Of a stretch of 64,000 nucleotides of DNA, positions 50,592 through 58,756 are shown piece after piece (position 1 is the stretch's first letter; the number at the start of each line of letters is the position of its first letter). The stretch is from Pasteurellaceae bacterium (lineage in GTDB: Bacteria > Pseudomonadota > Gammaproteobacteria > Enterobacterales > Pasteurellaceae). The position numbers were made by a program, and so were the translations under genes. Below the pieces are notes generated by a model. That model was not told the DNA's origin. It did not search any database and worked only from the letters and a program-made list of their open reading frames with translations. The stretch covers positions 250,714 to 314,713 of the forward strand of contig JAUNAB010000001.1 in assembly GCA_030527795.1 (NCBI GenBank). Direction: 5' to 3'.

Positions 50592-51485
50592 TTAAGTTGT
50601 TTCCTTTTCATTATGTATTTGGTGCAAAATCCAATCGCGGAATGCTTGGATACGCGAATCTTGTGCTTTCTTGATTGGATTAACTAAATAAAACCCTTTT
50701 GGATCAGGTAATTGGGCTTGCCATGCGAGTTGCAATGTACCATTGGCTATTTCCTGTTCTGCCAATACCGCATTGGCTAATACCACGCCTTGCCCCAATA
50801 TTGCCGCTTGCAATGCCATAAAGGTATGGCTAAACAATGGGCCGTGCTGAATATCCAACTCATTCAGTTGCAAGAATTTTGCCATTCTTTGCCAATTCTC
50901 ACGATTGTGAATATGAAGTAAGGTTTGTTTGGCTAAATCTTGCTTTTGTAAAATAGGATGTTTTTCTAACCATATTGGTGCAGCTAAAATTAATAAGTTC
51001 CCTTGTAATAAAGGTTCAACTTGCAAATTTTCCCAATTTCCCCGTCCGTAATAGATAGCAATATCCACGTCATCATCAAGTAACTCTTCATCCTGATCAA
51101 CGCCCGTAATTCTAACATCAATTTCGGGATGTAATAAATTAAACTGATTTAAACGTGGTACTAACCAATGAATACCAAAACTTTGTGGCACACTAATGGT
51201 TAATGGTTGCACCCCCTGTGAGCGAATATTGTTCGTAATTTCAGCAAGTTTATGCAAGATAATCGCGATCTCTTGATAATACTGTATGCCTAATTCAGTT
51301 AATTCTAAGGTGCGGTTTTTACGTTTAAATAACGAAAAACCTAAAAACTGTTCTAAAGATTTAATTTGATGACTGATTGCTGCTTGCGTGACATATAACT
51401 CTGTAGCAGCTTTGGTAAAACTCAAATGACGTGCCGCACTTTCAAAAACTCGCAGTGAATTCAAGGGAGGCAAACGTTTGCACAT
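50592..51485 (-). CDS. gcvA: LysR-type regulator GcvA
   Basis: Glycine-cleavage regulator; in enterics it activates the divergent gcvB small RNA. N-terminal wHTH KRLPPLNSLRVFESAARHLS and LYVTQAAISHQIKSLEQFLG is nearly the E. coli sequence, followed by the periplasmic-binding-like effector domain (HWLVPRLNQF, VDIAIYYGRGNW). I use MCKRLPPLNS as the start (297 residues), like E. coli GcvA, rather than four codons upstream. The divergent small RNA across the promoter region confirms the identity. Confidence 0.93.
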   Translation of the reverse strand: MCKRLPPLNSLRVFESAARHLSFTKAATELYVTQAAISHQIKSLEQFLGFSLFKRKNRTLELTELGIQYYQEIAIILHKLAEITNNIRSQGVQPLTISVPQSFGIHWLVPRLNQFNLLHPEIDVRITGVDQDEELLDDDVDIAIYYGRGNWENLQVEPLLQGNLLILAAPIWLEKHPILQKQDLAKQTLLHIHNRENWQRMAKFLQLNELDIQHGPLFSHTFMALQAAILGQGVVLANAVLAEQEIANGTLQLAWQAQLPDPKGFYLVNPIKKAQDSRIQAFRDWILHQIHNEKETT

Positions 51486-51572
51486 ATTTCTTTCCATTAT
51501 TCTTATTTTAGTTTATAATTTGGAAAATCATTTCGCATTAGTTTTATTAATGCAAACAATAAATTTTCTCGT

Positions 51573-51601
51573 TTGTTACGCCAATCTTGTCTCGTTATAA
51601 T
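51573..51601 (+). promoter_or_regulatory. promoter of the GcvB small RNA
   Basis: TTGTTA (51573-51578), 17 bases, TATAAT (51596-51601), start predicted near 51609. ATTAG at 51537-51541, the complement of the CTAAT half-site known for GcvA, lies about 35 bases upstream of the -35 box. Confidence 0.7.
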
Positions 51602-51608
51602 TCGCACC

Positions 51609-51770
51609 ATACTTAATAAATTGATAATCCTTGTGATTGAGAGTTTGTACTTTTGATTAAGTATTATGTTGTGTTTGCATAGGTAGTCAATTTGGCTACC
51701 CTTTACTTCCTGTTATTTGACCTATTTAGGTATGACACCGCCATCTTTCCAATTTGGCGGTGTTTTTTTA
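51609..51770 (+). ncRNA. gcvB: GcvB small regulatory RNA
   Basis: Hfq-type small RNA that represses amino-acid and peptide transport genes. It is divergent from gcvA, as in E. coli. The G/U-rich seed region R1 is present at 51666-51677 (ATGTTGTGTTTG). It is followed by a GGTAG...CTACC hairpin, the conserved sequence TTTACTTCCTGTTATTT and a final terminator ACACCGCCA...TGGCGGTGT with seven T (51735-51769). All these match the E. coli GcvB parts in order. About 161 nt, shorter than the ~200 nt enteric form. Confidence 0.88.
51735..51770 (+). terminator. terminator of GcvB
   Basis: ACACCGCCA and TGGCGGTGT form a nine-base-pair stem followed by seven T. Confidence 0.9.
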
Positions 51771-51897
51771 TGGACGCAGTTTAGCATAAAATCCAATTTT
51801 ATTCGCTGATTTTTCATAAAAAATGGTTTTCAAGCGCCGTATTATGGTGTAGATTTATGACCATTGCTTTACAAATAACAATGAAAAAGGAAACACA

Positions 51898-52917
51898 ATG
51901 AAAGACTTAGATTGGAATAATCTCGGATTTAGTTACATCAAAACAGACTATCGTTATATCGCCTATTGGAAAGACGGCAAATGGTCCAAAGGGGAATTAA
52001 CCCAAGATAACGTTCTACACATCAGCGAAGGGTCAACCGCCCTGCACTATGGGCAACAATGTTTTGAAGGCTTAAAAGCTTATCGCACCAAGGACGGATC
52101 AATCAATTTATTCCGCCCTGATGAAAATGCCAAACGAATGCAATCAAGCTGTCAACGATTGTTAATGCCAGAAGTGCCGACGGAAATGTTCGTGGACGCG
52201 TGTAAACAAGTAGTGAAAGCCAACGAAGAATGGGTTGGACCTTACGGCTCAGGTGCAACACTTTATTTACGCCCATTTTTAATTGGTGTCGGCGACAATA
52301 TTGGCGTAAGCCCTGCCCCCGAATACATTTTCTCAATTTTTTGTTGCCCGGTGGGTGCCTACTTCAAAGGTGGATTAAAACCCACAAATTTCCTTGTTTC
52401 ATCAGAGTTTGACCGTGCGGCACCATACGGAACAGGTGCTGCCAAAGTCGGTGGCAATTATGCAGCCAGTTTATATCCAGGTAAAAAAGCCAAAGCGAGC
52501 GGTTTTGCTGATTGTATCTATCTTGATCCCGCAACACATACAAAAATTGAAGAAGTGGGTTCGGCGAACTTCTTTGGCATTACACACGATAATAAATTTA
52601 TCACTCCATTATCTCCATCAATTTTACCAAGTATCACCAAATATTCCTTATTATACTTAGCCAAAGAACGCTTAGGAATGGAAACAATAGAAGGCGATGT
52701 GTATATTGATGAACTCGCACAGTTCAAAGAAGCGGGAGCTTGTGGTACAGCGGCAGTGATTACGCCAATCGGTGGTATTCAATACCGTGATAATTTCCAC
52801 GTATTCTATTCAGAAACTGATGTTGGTCCAATTACACGCCAACTTTATGATGAATTAGTCGGCATTCAATTCGGCGATAAACCCGCTCCTGCCGGCTGGA
52901 TCGTAAAAGTAGAATAA
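51898..52917 (+). CDS. ilvE: branched-chain amino acid aminotransferase
   Basis: PLP class IV transaminase acting on Leu, Ile and Val. The PLP Lys lies in [20 protein letters not shown] (near residues 181-200); [15 protein letters not shown] and [15 protein letters not shown] are family blocks. 339 residues, preceded by AAAAAGGAAACACA. It is transcribed from its own leader about 130 bases beyond the GcvB terminator. I see no Ile/Val/Leu-rich leader peptide, so attenuation is not supported. Confidence 0.95.
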   Translation: MKDLDWNNLGFSYIKTDYRYIAYWKDGKWSKGELTQDNVLHISEGSTALHYGQQCFEGLKAYRTKDGSINLFRPDENAKRMQSSCQRLLMPEVPTEMFVDACKQVVKANEEWVGPYGSGATLYLRPFLIGVGDNIGVSPAPEYIFSIFCCPVGAYFKGGLKPTNFLVSSEFDRAAPYGTGAAKVGGNYAASLYPGKKAKASGFADCIYLDPATHTKIEEVGSANFFGITHDNKFITPLSPSILPSITKYSLLYLAKERLGMETIEGDVYIDELAQFKEAGACGTAAVITPIGGIQYRDNFHVFYSETDVGPITRQLYDELVGIQFGDKPAPAGWIVKVE

Positions 52918-52958
52918 TATTCTCACTAAAGTTTTTGAAATACTTTTAGTCTTTAACC

Positions 52959-53004
52959 AAAACCGCGGTCAAAATTTCAATCGTTTTTTTGACCGCGTTT
53001 TTTT
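52959..53004. terminator. inverted CCGCGG pair after ilvE
   Basis: AAAACCGCGGTCAAAATTTC faces TTTTTTTGACCGCGTTTTTTT. The second arm lost a G (CCGCGT) but keeps a long T run, so it can still end ilvE transcripts. Confidence 0.6.
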
Positions 53005-53025
53005 ATTATTTAACACATTTTACAC

Positions 53026-53059
53026 ATAAAAAAATTGCAAGCCATTTGGCTTGCAATTT
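53026..53059 (-). terminator. terminator of rplM-rpsI
   Basis: AAATTGCAAGCC pairs with GGCTTGCAATTT across four bases and the minus strand continues in T. Twenty-four bases after the rpsI stop. Confidence 0.85.
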
Positions 53060-53082
53060 CTGAATCGAACGAAAATATAGAA

Positions 53083-53475
53083 TTAACGTTTTGAGTATTG
53101 TGGACGACGACGTGCTTTGTGTAAACCCACTTTTTTACGTTCAACACGACGTGCATCACGGGTAACGAAACCAGCTGCACGAAGCACTGAGCGTAAGCTC
53201 TCATCGTATTCAATTAATGCACGAGTGATACCGTGACGGATTGCACCCGCTTGACCTGAAATACCGCCACCTTTAACAGTAACGTATAAGTCTAATTTTT
53301 CAGTCATTTCAACCAATTCTAACGGCTGACGCACGATCATACGAGAAGTCTCGCGACCGAAATAAACGTCTAATTCACGTTGATTGATAGTGATTTTACC
53401 ACTGCCCGGTTTAATAAATACACGAGCTGAAGAGCTTTTGCGGCGACCTGTACCGTAGTTTTGATTTTCTGCCAT
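53083..53475 (-). CDS. rpsI: 30S ribosomal protein S9
   Basis: 130 residues with the start [19 protein letters not shown] and the basic tail [11 protein letters not shown] that reaches the P site of the ribosome. It follows rplM by 16 bases; the pair forms the universal rplM-rpsI operon. Confidence 0.97.
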   Translation of the reverse strand: MAENQNYGTGRRKSSSARVFIKPGSGKITINQRELDVYFGRETSRMIVRQPLELVEMTEKLDLYVTVKGGGISGQAGAIRHGITRALIEYDESLRSVLRAAGFVTRDARRVERKKVGLHKARRRPQYSKR

Positions 53476-53491
53476 AGTCTTGACCTCGTGA

Positions 53492-53920
53492 TTAAATATC
53501 TAATACTTGTGGTTGTTGCGCAGCGTGTTCGTGTTTAGAACCTGCATACACTTTTAATTTACGGAACATTGCGCGGCCTAATGGACCTTTTGGCAACATA
53601 CCTTTCACCGCAATTTCAATCACTGCTTCAGGACGACGCTCGATCATTTCTTTGAAAGTCGCTTGTTTAATCCCGCCTACATAGCCAGTGTGCCAGTAGT
53701 AAATTTTATCGCTTTCTTTGTTACCTGTTACCGCAACTTTTTCCGCATTAATCACAACGATATAATCGCCAGTATCAACGTGCGGAGTATATTCAGCTTT
53801 ATGTTTACCACGAAGACGACGAGCTAATTCAGTCGCTAAACGACCTAAAGTTTTACCTGTCGCATCAACTACATACCAGTCACGTTTAACCGTCTCTGGT
53901 TTTGCTACAAAAGTTTTCAT
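53492..53920 (-). CDS. rplM: 50S ribosomal protein L13
   Basis: 142 residues with [39 protein letters not shown] and [19 protein letters not shown], normal for the family. First gene of rplM-rpsI. L13 is known to repress its own operon in E. coli, and the leader here is structured. Confidence 0.97.
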   Translation of the reverse strand: MKTFVAKPETVKRDWYVVDATGKTLGRLATELARRLRGKHKAEYTPHVDTGDYIVVINAEKVAVTGNKESDKIYYWHTGYVGGIKQATFKEMIERRPEAVIEIAVKGMLPKGPLGRAMFRKLKVYAGSKHEHAAQQPQVLDI

Positions 53921-54063
53921 TAATTAATTTACCAATATAAAATATTAATACCCTGTGCCAAATCTGACACAACCATTGATCTCAATCAGCCACCCCTTCG
54001 AGTGCGATCTCGACAAAAAATGCACGCTGGGAATGCGTTACATTACAGGGTCGCAAGATTATA
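53921..54063 (-). promoter_or_regulatory. promoter and structured leader of rplM-rpsI
   Basis: On the minus strand TATAAT lies at 54063-54058, giving a start near 54051. The first seven transcribed bases (ACCCTGT, 54051-54045) pair perfectly with ACAGGGT (53957-53951) about 90 bases on, closing the leader just before the ribosome site. A TCGAG/CTCGA hairpin lies inside. This is what an autogenous repressor site for L13 could look like. Confidence 0.55.
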
Positions 54064-54255
54064 CACATAATTGTGTTAAAATGCGAGTGTTTTGTTCAAT
54101 TTATCTTTGATAAAAACTATAATGCTTAGTCAGGCGATTTTTTCTAGTCATTCGAGTTTTCCTAATCACCCTCTTTTTCCTAGACTTTTGATTCTTTCTA
54201 TACCATACAAATTAACTGAATCATTCTAGGTATTTTAAATTTTTATGTGGTCACA
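54064..54255. other. 192-bp AT-rich edge of the accessory island
   Basis: No gene seen. Base composition drops sharply here. It separates the rplM promoter from the truncated nuclease gene. A tandem ten-base direct repeat TAACAGTAGT lies just inside the next frame at 54261-54280. Confidence 0.4.
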
Positions 54256-55101
54256 TCATTTAACAGTAGTTAACAGTAGTTTTATTTCTTCATAATGTTC
54301 TTTAATAGTGCAATAATTCCAATTCTCATAGCTAAACATTAAAGCTTGTTTCAAACTATGACATTTCAAATAATTCTTATTGTTAATATTCTTTCTTAGG
54401 TATCGTTCTCTTTTTTCTTTTGGCGTAGCATCACTTAGTGCTGAATTTTGATTGTTAGAAATTAAGCAAAGATTACCTAAATTATCAAGACAATCAATAT
54501 TACTCACTTTGTTTTCAAAATTATTAGCACTCGTTCTATTCTCTAGATTTTTAGCGAGATAATGCTCAACAGAATTTCTACTTGTAGAAAAACTAAAACT
54601 TTTAAGTTCAATATATAGTTCAACTATTTTAGTAAATTTTTTAATAGCATTATCCTTCTCCTTCCATAATAGAAAATCAATATAATTAAATAAATAATGT
54701 GGTGTAGATGTACCTGATTTCTCTGGAAAACCATCTTTTTCCACTTGTTTTAAATACAGCTTATTTGCTATGATTTCTAATTTTTTGAAATACATATCTC
54801 CTCTTATCAGACCTAACTCATTGTTACAATTATTATACAAAAATAATAAAGTGTGATATAGCCATTCTTTATATATCTTTGTGTTAAATGAAACATGTAA
54901 CATAGATAAAACTAAATTCTCTTGAATATTATTACTATCAGAACTAAAAGAATTAACTAAATGTAATCTAGAACCATTTTTATTTTCTTCTATCTTTATC
55001 ATCTTCAGAAGCCATTTTTCTTTAACGTCTCTTTTATTATCACTATTTGTATTATTTTCAACTTTTATTATATAGGAATCAAATAACAATCTAGTCTTCA
55101 A
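54256..55101 (-). pseudogene. C-terminal half of a GmrSD-type (DUF262/DUF1524) nuclease
   Basis: 281 residues from a TTG. It begins with LLFDSYIIKV, the segment that in DUF262 proteins follows the ParB-like NTPase domain. It continues with the middle helical region (GTSTPHYLFNYIDFLLW) and ends in a DUF1524-like HNH domain: SVEHYLAK, then CLDNLGNLCLISNNQNSALSD. The N-terminal DUF262 domain with its YQR motif is missing, so nucleotide-driven restriction of modified DNA is unlikely. The TTG overlaps the stop of the preceding membrane-protein frame (TTGA), which could be a deletion scar or true coupling. AT-rich and without uptake-like elements. Confidence 0.6.
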
Positions 55102-55477
55102 TAAGCAAACATTTTGCTTACTGTTTCAGTTTTTGTATATAGCACAATATCTTTTGAAACAATTTTTATTAATTCATTTAACTCCTCAAGAGTAACAACT
55201 CGATCTTCCCAAATATCCCATAACTGATCAATAAATATTTTAAATCGATTTGATTTTTCCTCAAAACCCTTACATTACGCTCCTTAATTTCCTCGCTAGA
55301 GGACTGTTTAGAAAGTAGTAAAACCGTTACAATTGCCGTGAGAATAGCACCAATTGAACTATTGTTAATCTCTTCTACTATTTTTGGTAAGCTTCCTTGA
55401 TAAATCGTATCAAAAATAAATAAACTAATTGATAAAGTAAATAGAAAACCTAAACCAAAATAAAACTTCTTATTCAT
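55098..55477 (-). pseudogene. two-helix membrane protein with a frameshift
   Basis: ATG at 55477 overlaps the macro-domain stop (ATGA), so it was coupled to it. Two membrane helices (FYFGLGFLFTLSISLFIF and IGAILTAIVTVLLL) precede a charged cytoplasmic part SSSEEIKERNV. The frame then shifts near 55264-55270: reading on from GGTTTTGAGG in the other frame gives FEEKSNRFKIFIDQLWDIWE and a helical tail ending KMFAY at 55098. The span is 380 bases, one short of a whole number of codons, so a single-base deletion explains it. Without repair it yields a 99-residue product. Resembles small membrane effectors next to nucleotide-signalling genes; no family match made. Confidence 0.65.
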
Positions 55478-56067
55478 TTATTACATCCTATTTTATATGA
55501 ACACCTTCTCATTGCATCATAATCTTCTATTTTTTCTAGATTATATTTACCTTGGGATAATATAGTATCGTATAGAGAATAATTCTCTAAATCACGACAA
55601 GAAAAAATAACATCCTTAACTTTATCACATTCTTTTAATGTGGATAAAACAGAGTTAATCGCAATTTCTGCGGTTTGTTGTTTAGGAAACTTATAAATTC
55701 CAGTACTAATATTTGGAAAAGAGATGGATTCAAGCGTAAGTTCATTTGCTCGAATTAATGAATTACGATAAGCACTTGCTAACAATTGGTGCTCATTTTC
55801 AATTCCTCCAAACCACTTTGGTGCAACAGCATGAATAATATATTGAGCAGGCAATTCACCAGCAGGTGTAACCTCTACTTGACCTACCCGACATCCTCCC
55901 TTTTCCCTATTTAATTTAGCACAAGCATCTTTAACGATAGGACCAGCTTTTCTATTGATAAGCGAGCTAATACCACAACCAACTAGTAAAGATCTATTAG
56001 CCGAATTAACTATGGCATCCACGCGAATCTTTGTAATATCTGCATATATCAGGTGTAATCGTTGCAT
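55474..56067 (-). CDS. macro-domain protein (ADP-ribose binding or hydrolysing)
   Basis: 197 residues, a single macro fold: HLIYADITKIRVDAIVNSAN, then VGCGISSLINRKAGP, EVTPAGELPAQYIIHAVAP and SISFPNISTGIYKFP, then IAINSVLSTLKE. The ribose loop reads GCGISS where the MacroD/YmdB group has GGGVDG, so the acidic residue used for de-ADP-ribosylation or O-acetyl-ADP-ribose hydrolysis is not obvious and the protein may only bind. It lies 64 bases after the WYL regulator gene and overlaps the membrane-protein gene by four bases. A defence or toxin-antitoxin role is inference. Confidence 0.82.
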   Translation of the reverse strand: MQRLHLIYADITKIRVDAIVNSANRSLLVGCGISSLINRKAGPIVKDACAKLNREKGGCRVGQVEVTPAGELPAQYIIHAVAPKWFGGIENEHQLLASAYRNSLIRANELTLESISFPNISTGIYKFPKQQTAEIAINSVLSTLKECDKVKDVIFSCRDLENYSLYDTILSQGKYNLEKIEDYDAMRRCSYKIGCNK

Positions 56068-56131
56068 ATTGTTACCCTAATGAAATAAATAGAATGATAT
56101 ATTCTGATGCGACAAAATATGACGGATAGAC

Positions 56132-57094
56132 CTAATCTAAATAAATTTTATCAATTTCCCAAACTTCATCACCAAATTTTAATAACCACCAATCTAACAT
56201 TTCTGATTCAATAACCGTTGCTTCAAAGCGATAATACTCGTCTGTTTCTTCTAAAATCTTTTGATCTTTACTCAATTTTGTTTCAGTCAAATGAAAACCT
56301 GCCCAATGAGAAATATAAAATCTCAATTTTATTTTTTTACCCGCACCAAAGCCAAATCTCGCATCAGCTTGATATTTTTTTAAATCAAACTCTTTTGGGC
56401 GAACAAAGCTCATTGTACTCATTTCAGCAGATTTGAAACGGTGTAATGCTAAATGGCGTTCATTATCATGCCCATCAAAACGTGCAACTAAATAAAGACT
56501 TGCACCTTGTTGTGCTAACGCCAATGGCATAATTCGACCTTTAATGGATTTTCCTGTCTGGTTAATATATTCAATAGCTAAATATTTATTATAAAACAGG
56601 GCTTGGCTGATTTCTGTAAAGATACTTTTATTGATTTCGGCAGGCAATAACGGTTGACTTGTCGGCACAGAACAAACTTTATCAAGCCATTCATTCTCGG
56701 CATTATCTTTCTGATCATAAATAAGTTTACGTTCAGCTTGTTCAAAAAACGGTTTCATAGATGCCATAACATTACTTGGCAATAAATTCTTTAACTGCTG
56801 TTTTGCTAGCATCAGTACCAATGATTGAGCCTCTGTTAGCATTGGTAAAGATAAGCCTACAGATTTCTCTTTCCAACGATAGCCATAGGGTTTAGTCCGC
56901 ATATCACATTCAATATCAAAATGCTGACTTAATGTATTTAAGTTGCGTTGAATAGTGCGTAAATCACGTTTAAATCCAGATTGGTTCAATTCTTCATACA
57001 GTTCTTTTGCCGAAATAAAACGCTTTTTAGGAATATGACGCAATAATTCCAAAATAAGCAACGTACTTTCCAAATTATCACTTCGCTTTGCCAT
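56132..57094 (-). CDS. WYL-domain transcriptional regulator
   Basis: N-terminal winged helix (RDLRTIQRNLNTLSQHFDIE), a central WYL domain near residues 150-225 (LAIEYINQTGKSIKGRIMPLALAQQGASLYLVARF) and a C-terminal WYL-extension (FGAGKKIKLRFYISHWAGFH). 320 residues, typical of BrxR/CapW/YafY-type repressors that guard defence islands. It is promoter-proximal in a four-gene minus-strand operon and starts just beyond the rplT terminator. The effector it senses is not known. Confidence 0.86.
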   Translation of the reverse strand: MAKRSDNLESTLLILELLRHIPKKRFISAKELYEELNQSGFKRDLRTIQRNLNTLSQHFDIECDMRTKPYGYRWKEKSVGLSLPMLTEAQSLVLMLAKQQLKNLLPSNVMASMKPFFEQAERKLIYDQKDNAENEWLDKVCSVPTSQPLLPAEINKSIFTEISQALFYNKYLAIEYINQTGKSIKGRIMPLALAQQGASLYLVARFDGHDNERHLALHRFKSAEMSTMSFVRPKEFDLKKYQADARFGFGAGKKIKLRFYISHWAGFHLTETKLSKDQKILEETDEYYRFEATVIESEMLDWWLLKFGDEVWEIDKIYLD

Positions 57095-57112
57095 CTATAT
57101 CATCCTCAATAC

Positions 57113-57136
57113 AAAAAAGGACACCCAAAGGTGTCC
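57113..57136 (-). terminator. terminator of thrS-infC-rpmI-rplT
   Basis: GGACACC pairs with GGTGTCC across four bases and the minus strand continues in six T, 20 bases after the rplT stop. Confidence 0.85.
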
Positions 57137-57155
57137 TCATTATTTAGCATTAAAA

Positions 57156-57512
<357 letters not shown>

Positions 57513-57560
57513 TTAATCTCCTACTCTATAATTAACTAAAATTCACTAAACGTACGTTGC

Positions 57561-57758
57561 TTATGCGTATGGTAAGCAAGCTACAACTAAAACTTGGTCT
57601 GCTTTCGCAACCATTGATTTATGACGTAGATGACGTTTACGCTTTGTGGTTTTCTTAGTCAAAATATGACGTAAGTGAGATTGTTTACGTTTGAAACCGC
57701 CAGACGCTGTTTTTTTGAAACGTTTAGCAGCACCACGTACTGTTTTAATTTTAGGCAT
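57561..57758 (-). CDS. rpmI: 50S ribosomal protein L35
   Basis: 65 residues, very basic ([36 protein letters not shown]). 50 bases before rplT and about 100 after infC. Confidence 0.96.
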
Positions 57759-57865
57759 TGTTAAAATAACTCCGCATTGTTTATGTTAATAACCAATAAT
57801 TAGGCGAATAAGGCGATAAAAAATGCACGCATTTTTGACCGCGGTTTATTACTTGTTAGCACTAA

Positions 57866-58408
57866 TTATTTCTTTTTCGGGGCAAGCACCATTACAACTT
57901 GGCGCCCTTCGAGTTTGCCAGGTGCTGATTCAACAACGGCAATCTCTGCTAAATCAGTTTTGATCCGCTCTAACACGTCCAAACCGATTTCTTGGTGAGC
58001 CATTTCACGACCGCGAAAACGCAATGTGATTTTGGCTTTATCCCCATCTTCTAAAAAGCGAATCAGGCTGCGTAGTTTTACCTGATAGTCGCCTTCGTCT
58101 GTACCTGGACGGAATTTAACTTCCTTCACTTGTACAATCTTTTGCTTCTTCTTCTGCTCTTTGGCTGTTTTGCTTTTCTCGTAAAGGAATTTACCATAAT
58201 TCATAATGCGACACACCGGCGGTTCCGCATTCGGACTAATTTCTACAAGATCTAAACTAGCTTGTTCAGCCATTTCTAATGCTTGTTGAATTGATACGAT
58301 GCCTGCTTGTTCACCATCTTGATCAATCAAGCGAACTTCTTTCACTCTAATCTCATCATTAATACGATTAGGACGATTAGCAACGGGTGCTTTTTTTACG
58401 GTTTTAAT
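57866..58408 (-). CDS. infC: translation initiation factor IF-3, AUU start
   Basis: Prevents premature subunit joining and proofreads start codons. The first standard start (GTG, 58345) would cut off the conserved N-terminal strand. The frame is open upstream and gives [20 protein letters not shown], the normal N-terminus, if translation starts at ATT (AUU) at 58408; a second ATT precedes it and AGAGGAATAAG lies just before. That gives 180 residues, the family length. AUU is the known start of infC in E. coli and lets IF-3 repress its own mRNA. C-terminal motif [18 protein letters not shown] is intact. Confidence 0.93.
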   Translation of the reverse strand: MKTVKKAPVANRPNRINDEIRVKEVRLIDQDGEQAGIVSIQQALEMAEQASLDLVEISPNAEPPVCRIMNYGKFLYEKSKTAKEQKKKQKIVQVKEVKFRPGTDEGDYQVKLRSLIRFLEDGDKAKITLRFRGREMAHQEIGLDVLERIKTDLAEIAVVESAPGKLEGRQVVMVLAPKKK

Positions 58409-58550
58409 AATCTTATTCCTCTAGTTATCTAATTGATATCCACTACAACAAAGCAGAAGATGCCGAAACACAAGCCCTTTTGGGCGAAAAACGGACGAAA
58501 TTTTAATGGATTTTTAGGGTTGATGCAAGAGATATTCAATACTTCAGAAT

Positions 58551-58614
58551 AAAAACCGCGGTCAAAATTACGTTTAATTTTAAAAATTTCGCATAAATTT
58601 GACCGCGGTTTTTG
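58551..58614. repeat. widely spaced inverted CCGCGG pair
   Basis: AAAAACCGCGGTCAAAATTAC and AAATTTGACCGCGGTTTTT are separated by about 24 bases, more than in other pairs. Confidence 0.6.
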
Positions 58615-58710
58615 TTCAAATCTTATTTTTACTCAGTATTTTAGCAATTAAATATTTTAATGGCATTAGAAAAATGAGAAAAATAAAAGTAAGCTCTTAT
58701 AACTCGCAAT

Positions 58711-58740
58711 AAAAATGCGGTCAACTAGACCGCATTTTTA
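58711..58740 (-). terminator. terminator of thrS
   Basis: AAAAATGCGGTC pairs perfectly with GACCGCATTTTT across five bases, 17 bases after the thrS stop. Its TGCGGTC core is the Haemophilus-type uptake core and not the local CCGCGG type. Confidence 0.85.
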
Positions 58741-58756
58741 ATTATTTTAAAATAAA

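Larger units (their letters stand above)
58409..58756. other. 348-bp region between thrS and infC
   Basis: Holds the infC ribosome site, an infC promoter region, an inverted CCGCGG pair (58551-58614) and the thrS terminator (58711-58740). No gene seen. Confidence 0.6.

Noticed and set aside
51550..51600. Short frame with Ile/Leu/Val codons upstream of ilvE, possible attenuation leader peptide
   Set aside because: It overlaps the GcvB promoter, has no ribosome site, and the following hairpins match GcvB in order. A small RNA explains the region better.
54261..54280. Tandem ten-base repeat TAACAGTAGT as an integration (att) site
   Set aside because: It lies inside the end of the nuclease frame, has no partner at the other island edge that I can see, and no integrase or tRNA gene is near.
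55255..55285. Programmed -1 frameshift in the membrane-protein gene
   Set aside because: No X XXY YYZ slippery heptamer in the needed phase and no clear stimulating hairpin; a one-base deletion is simpler.
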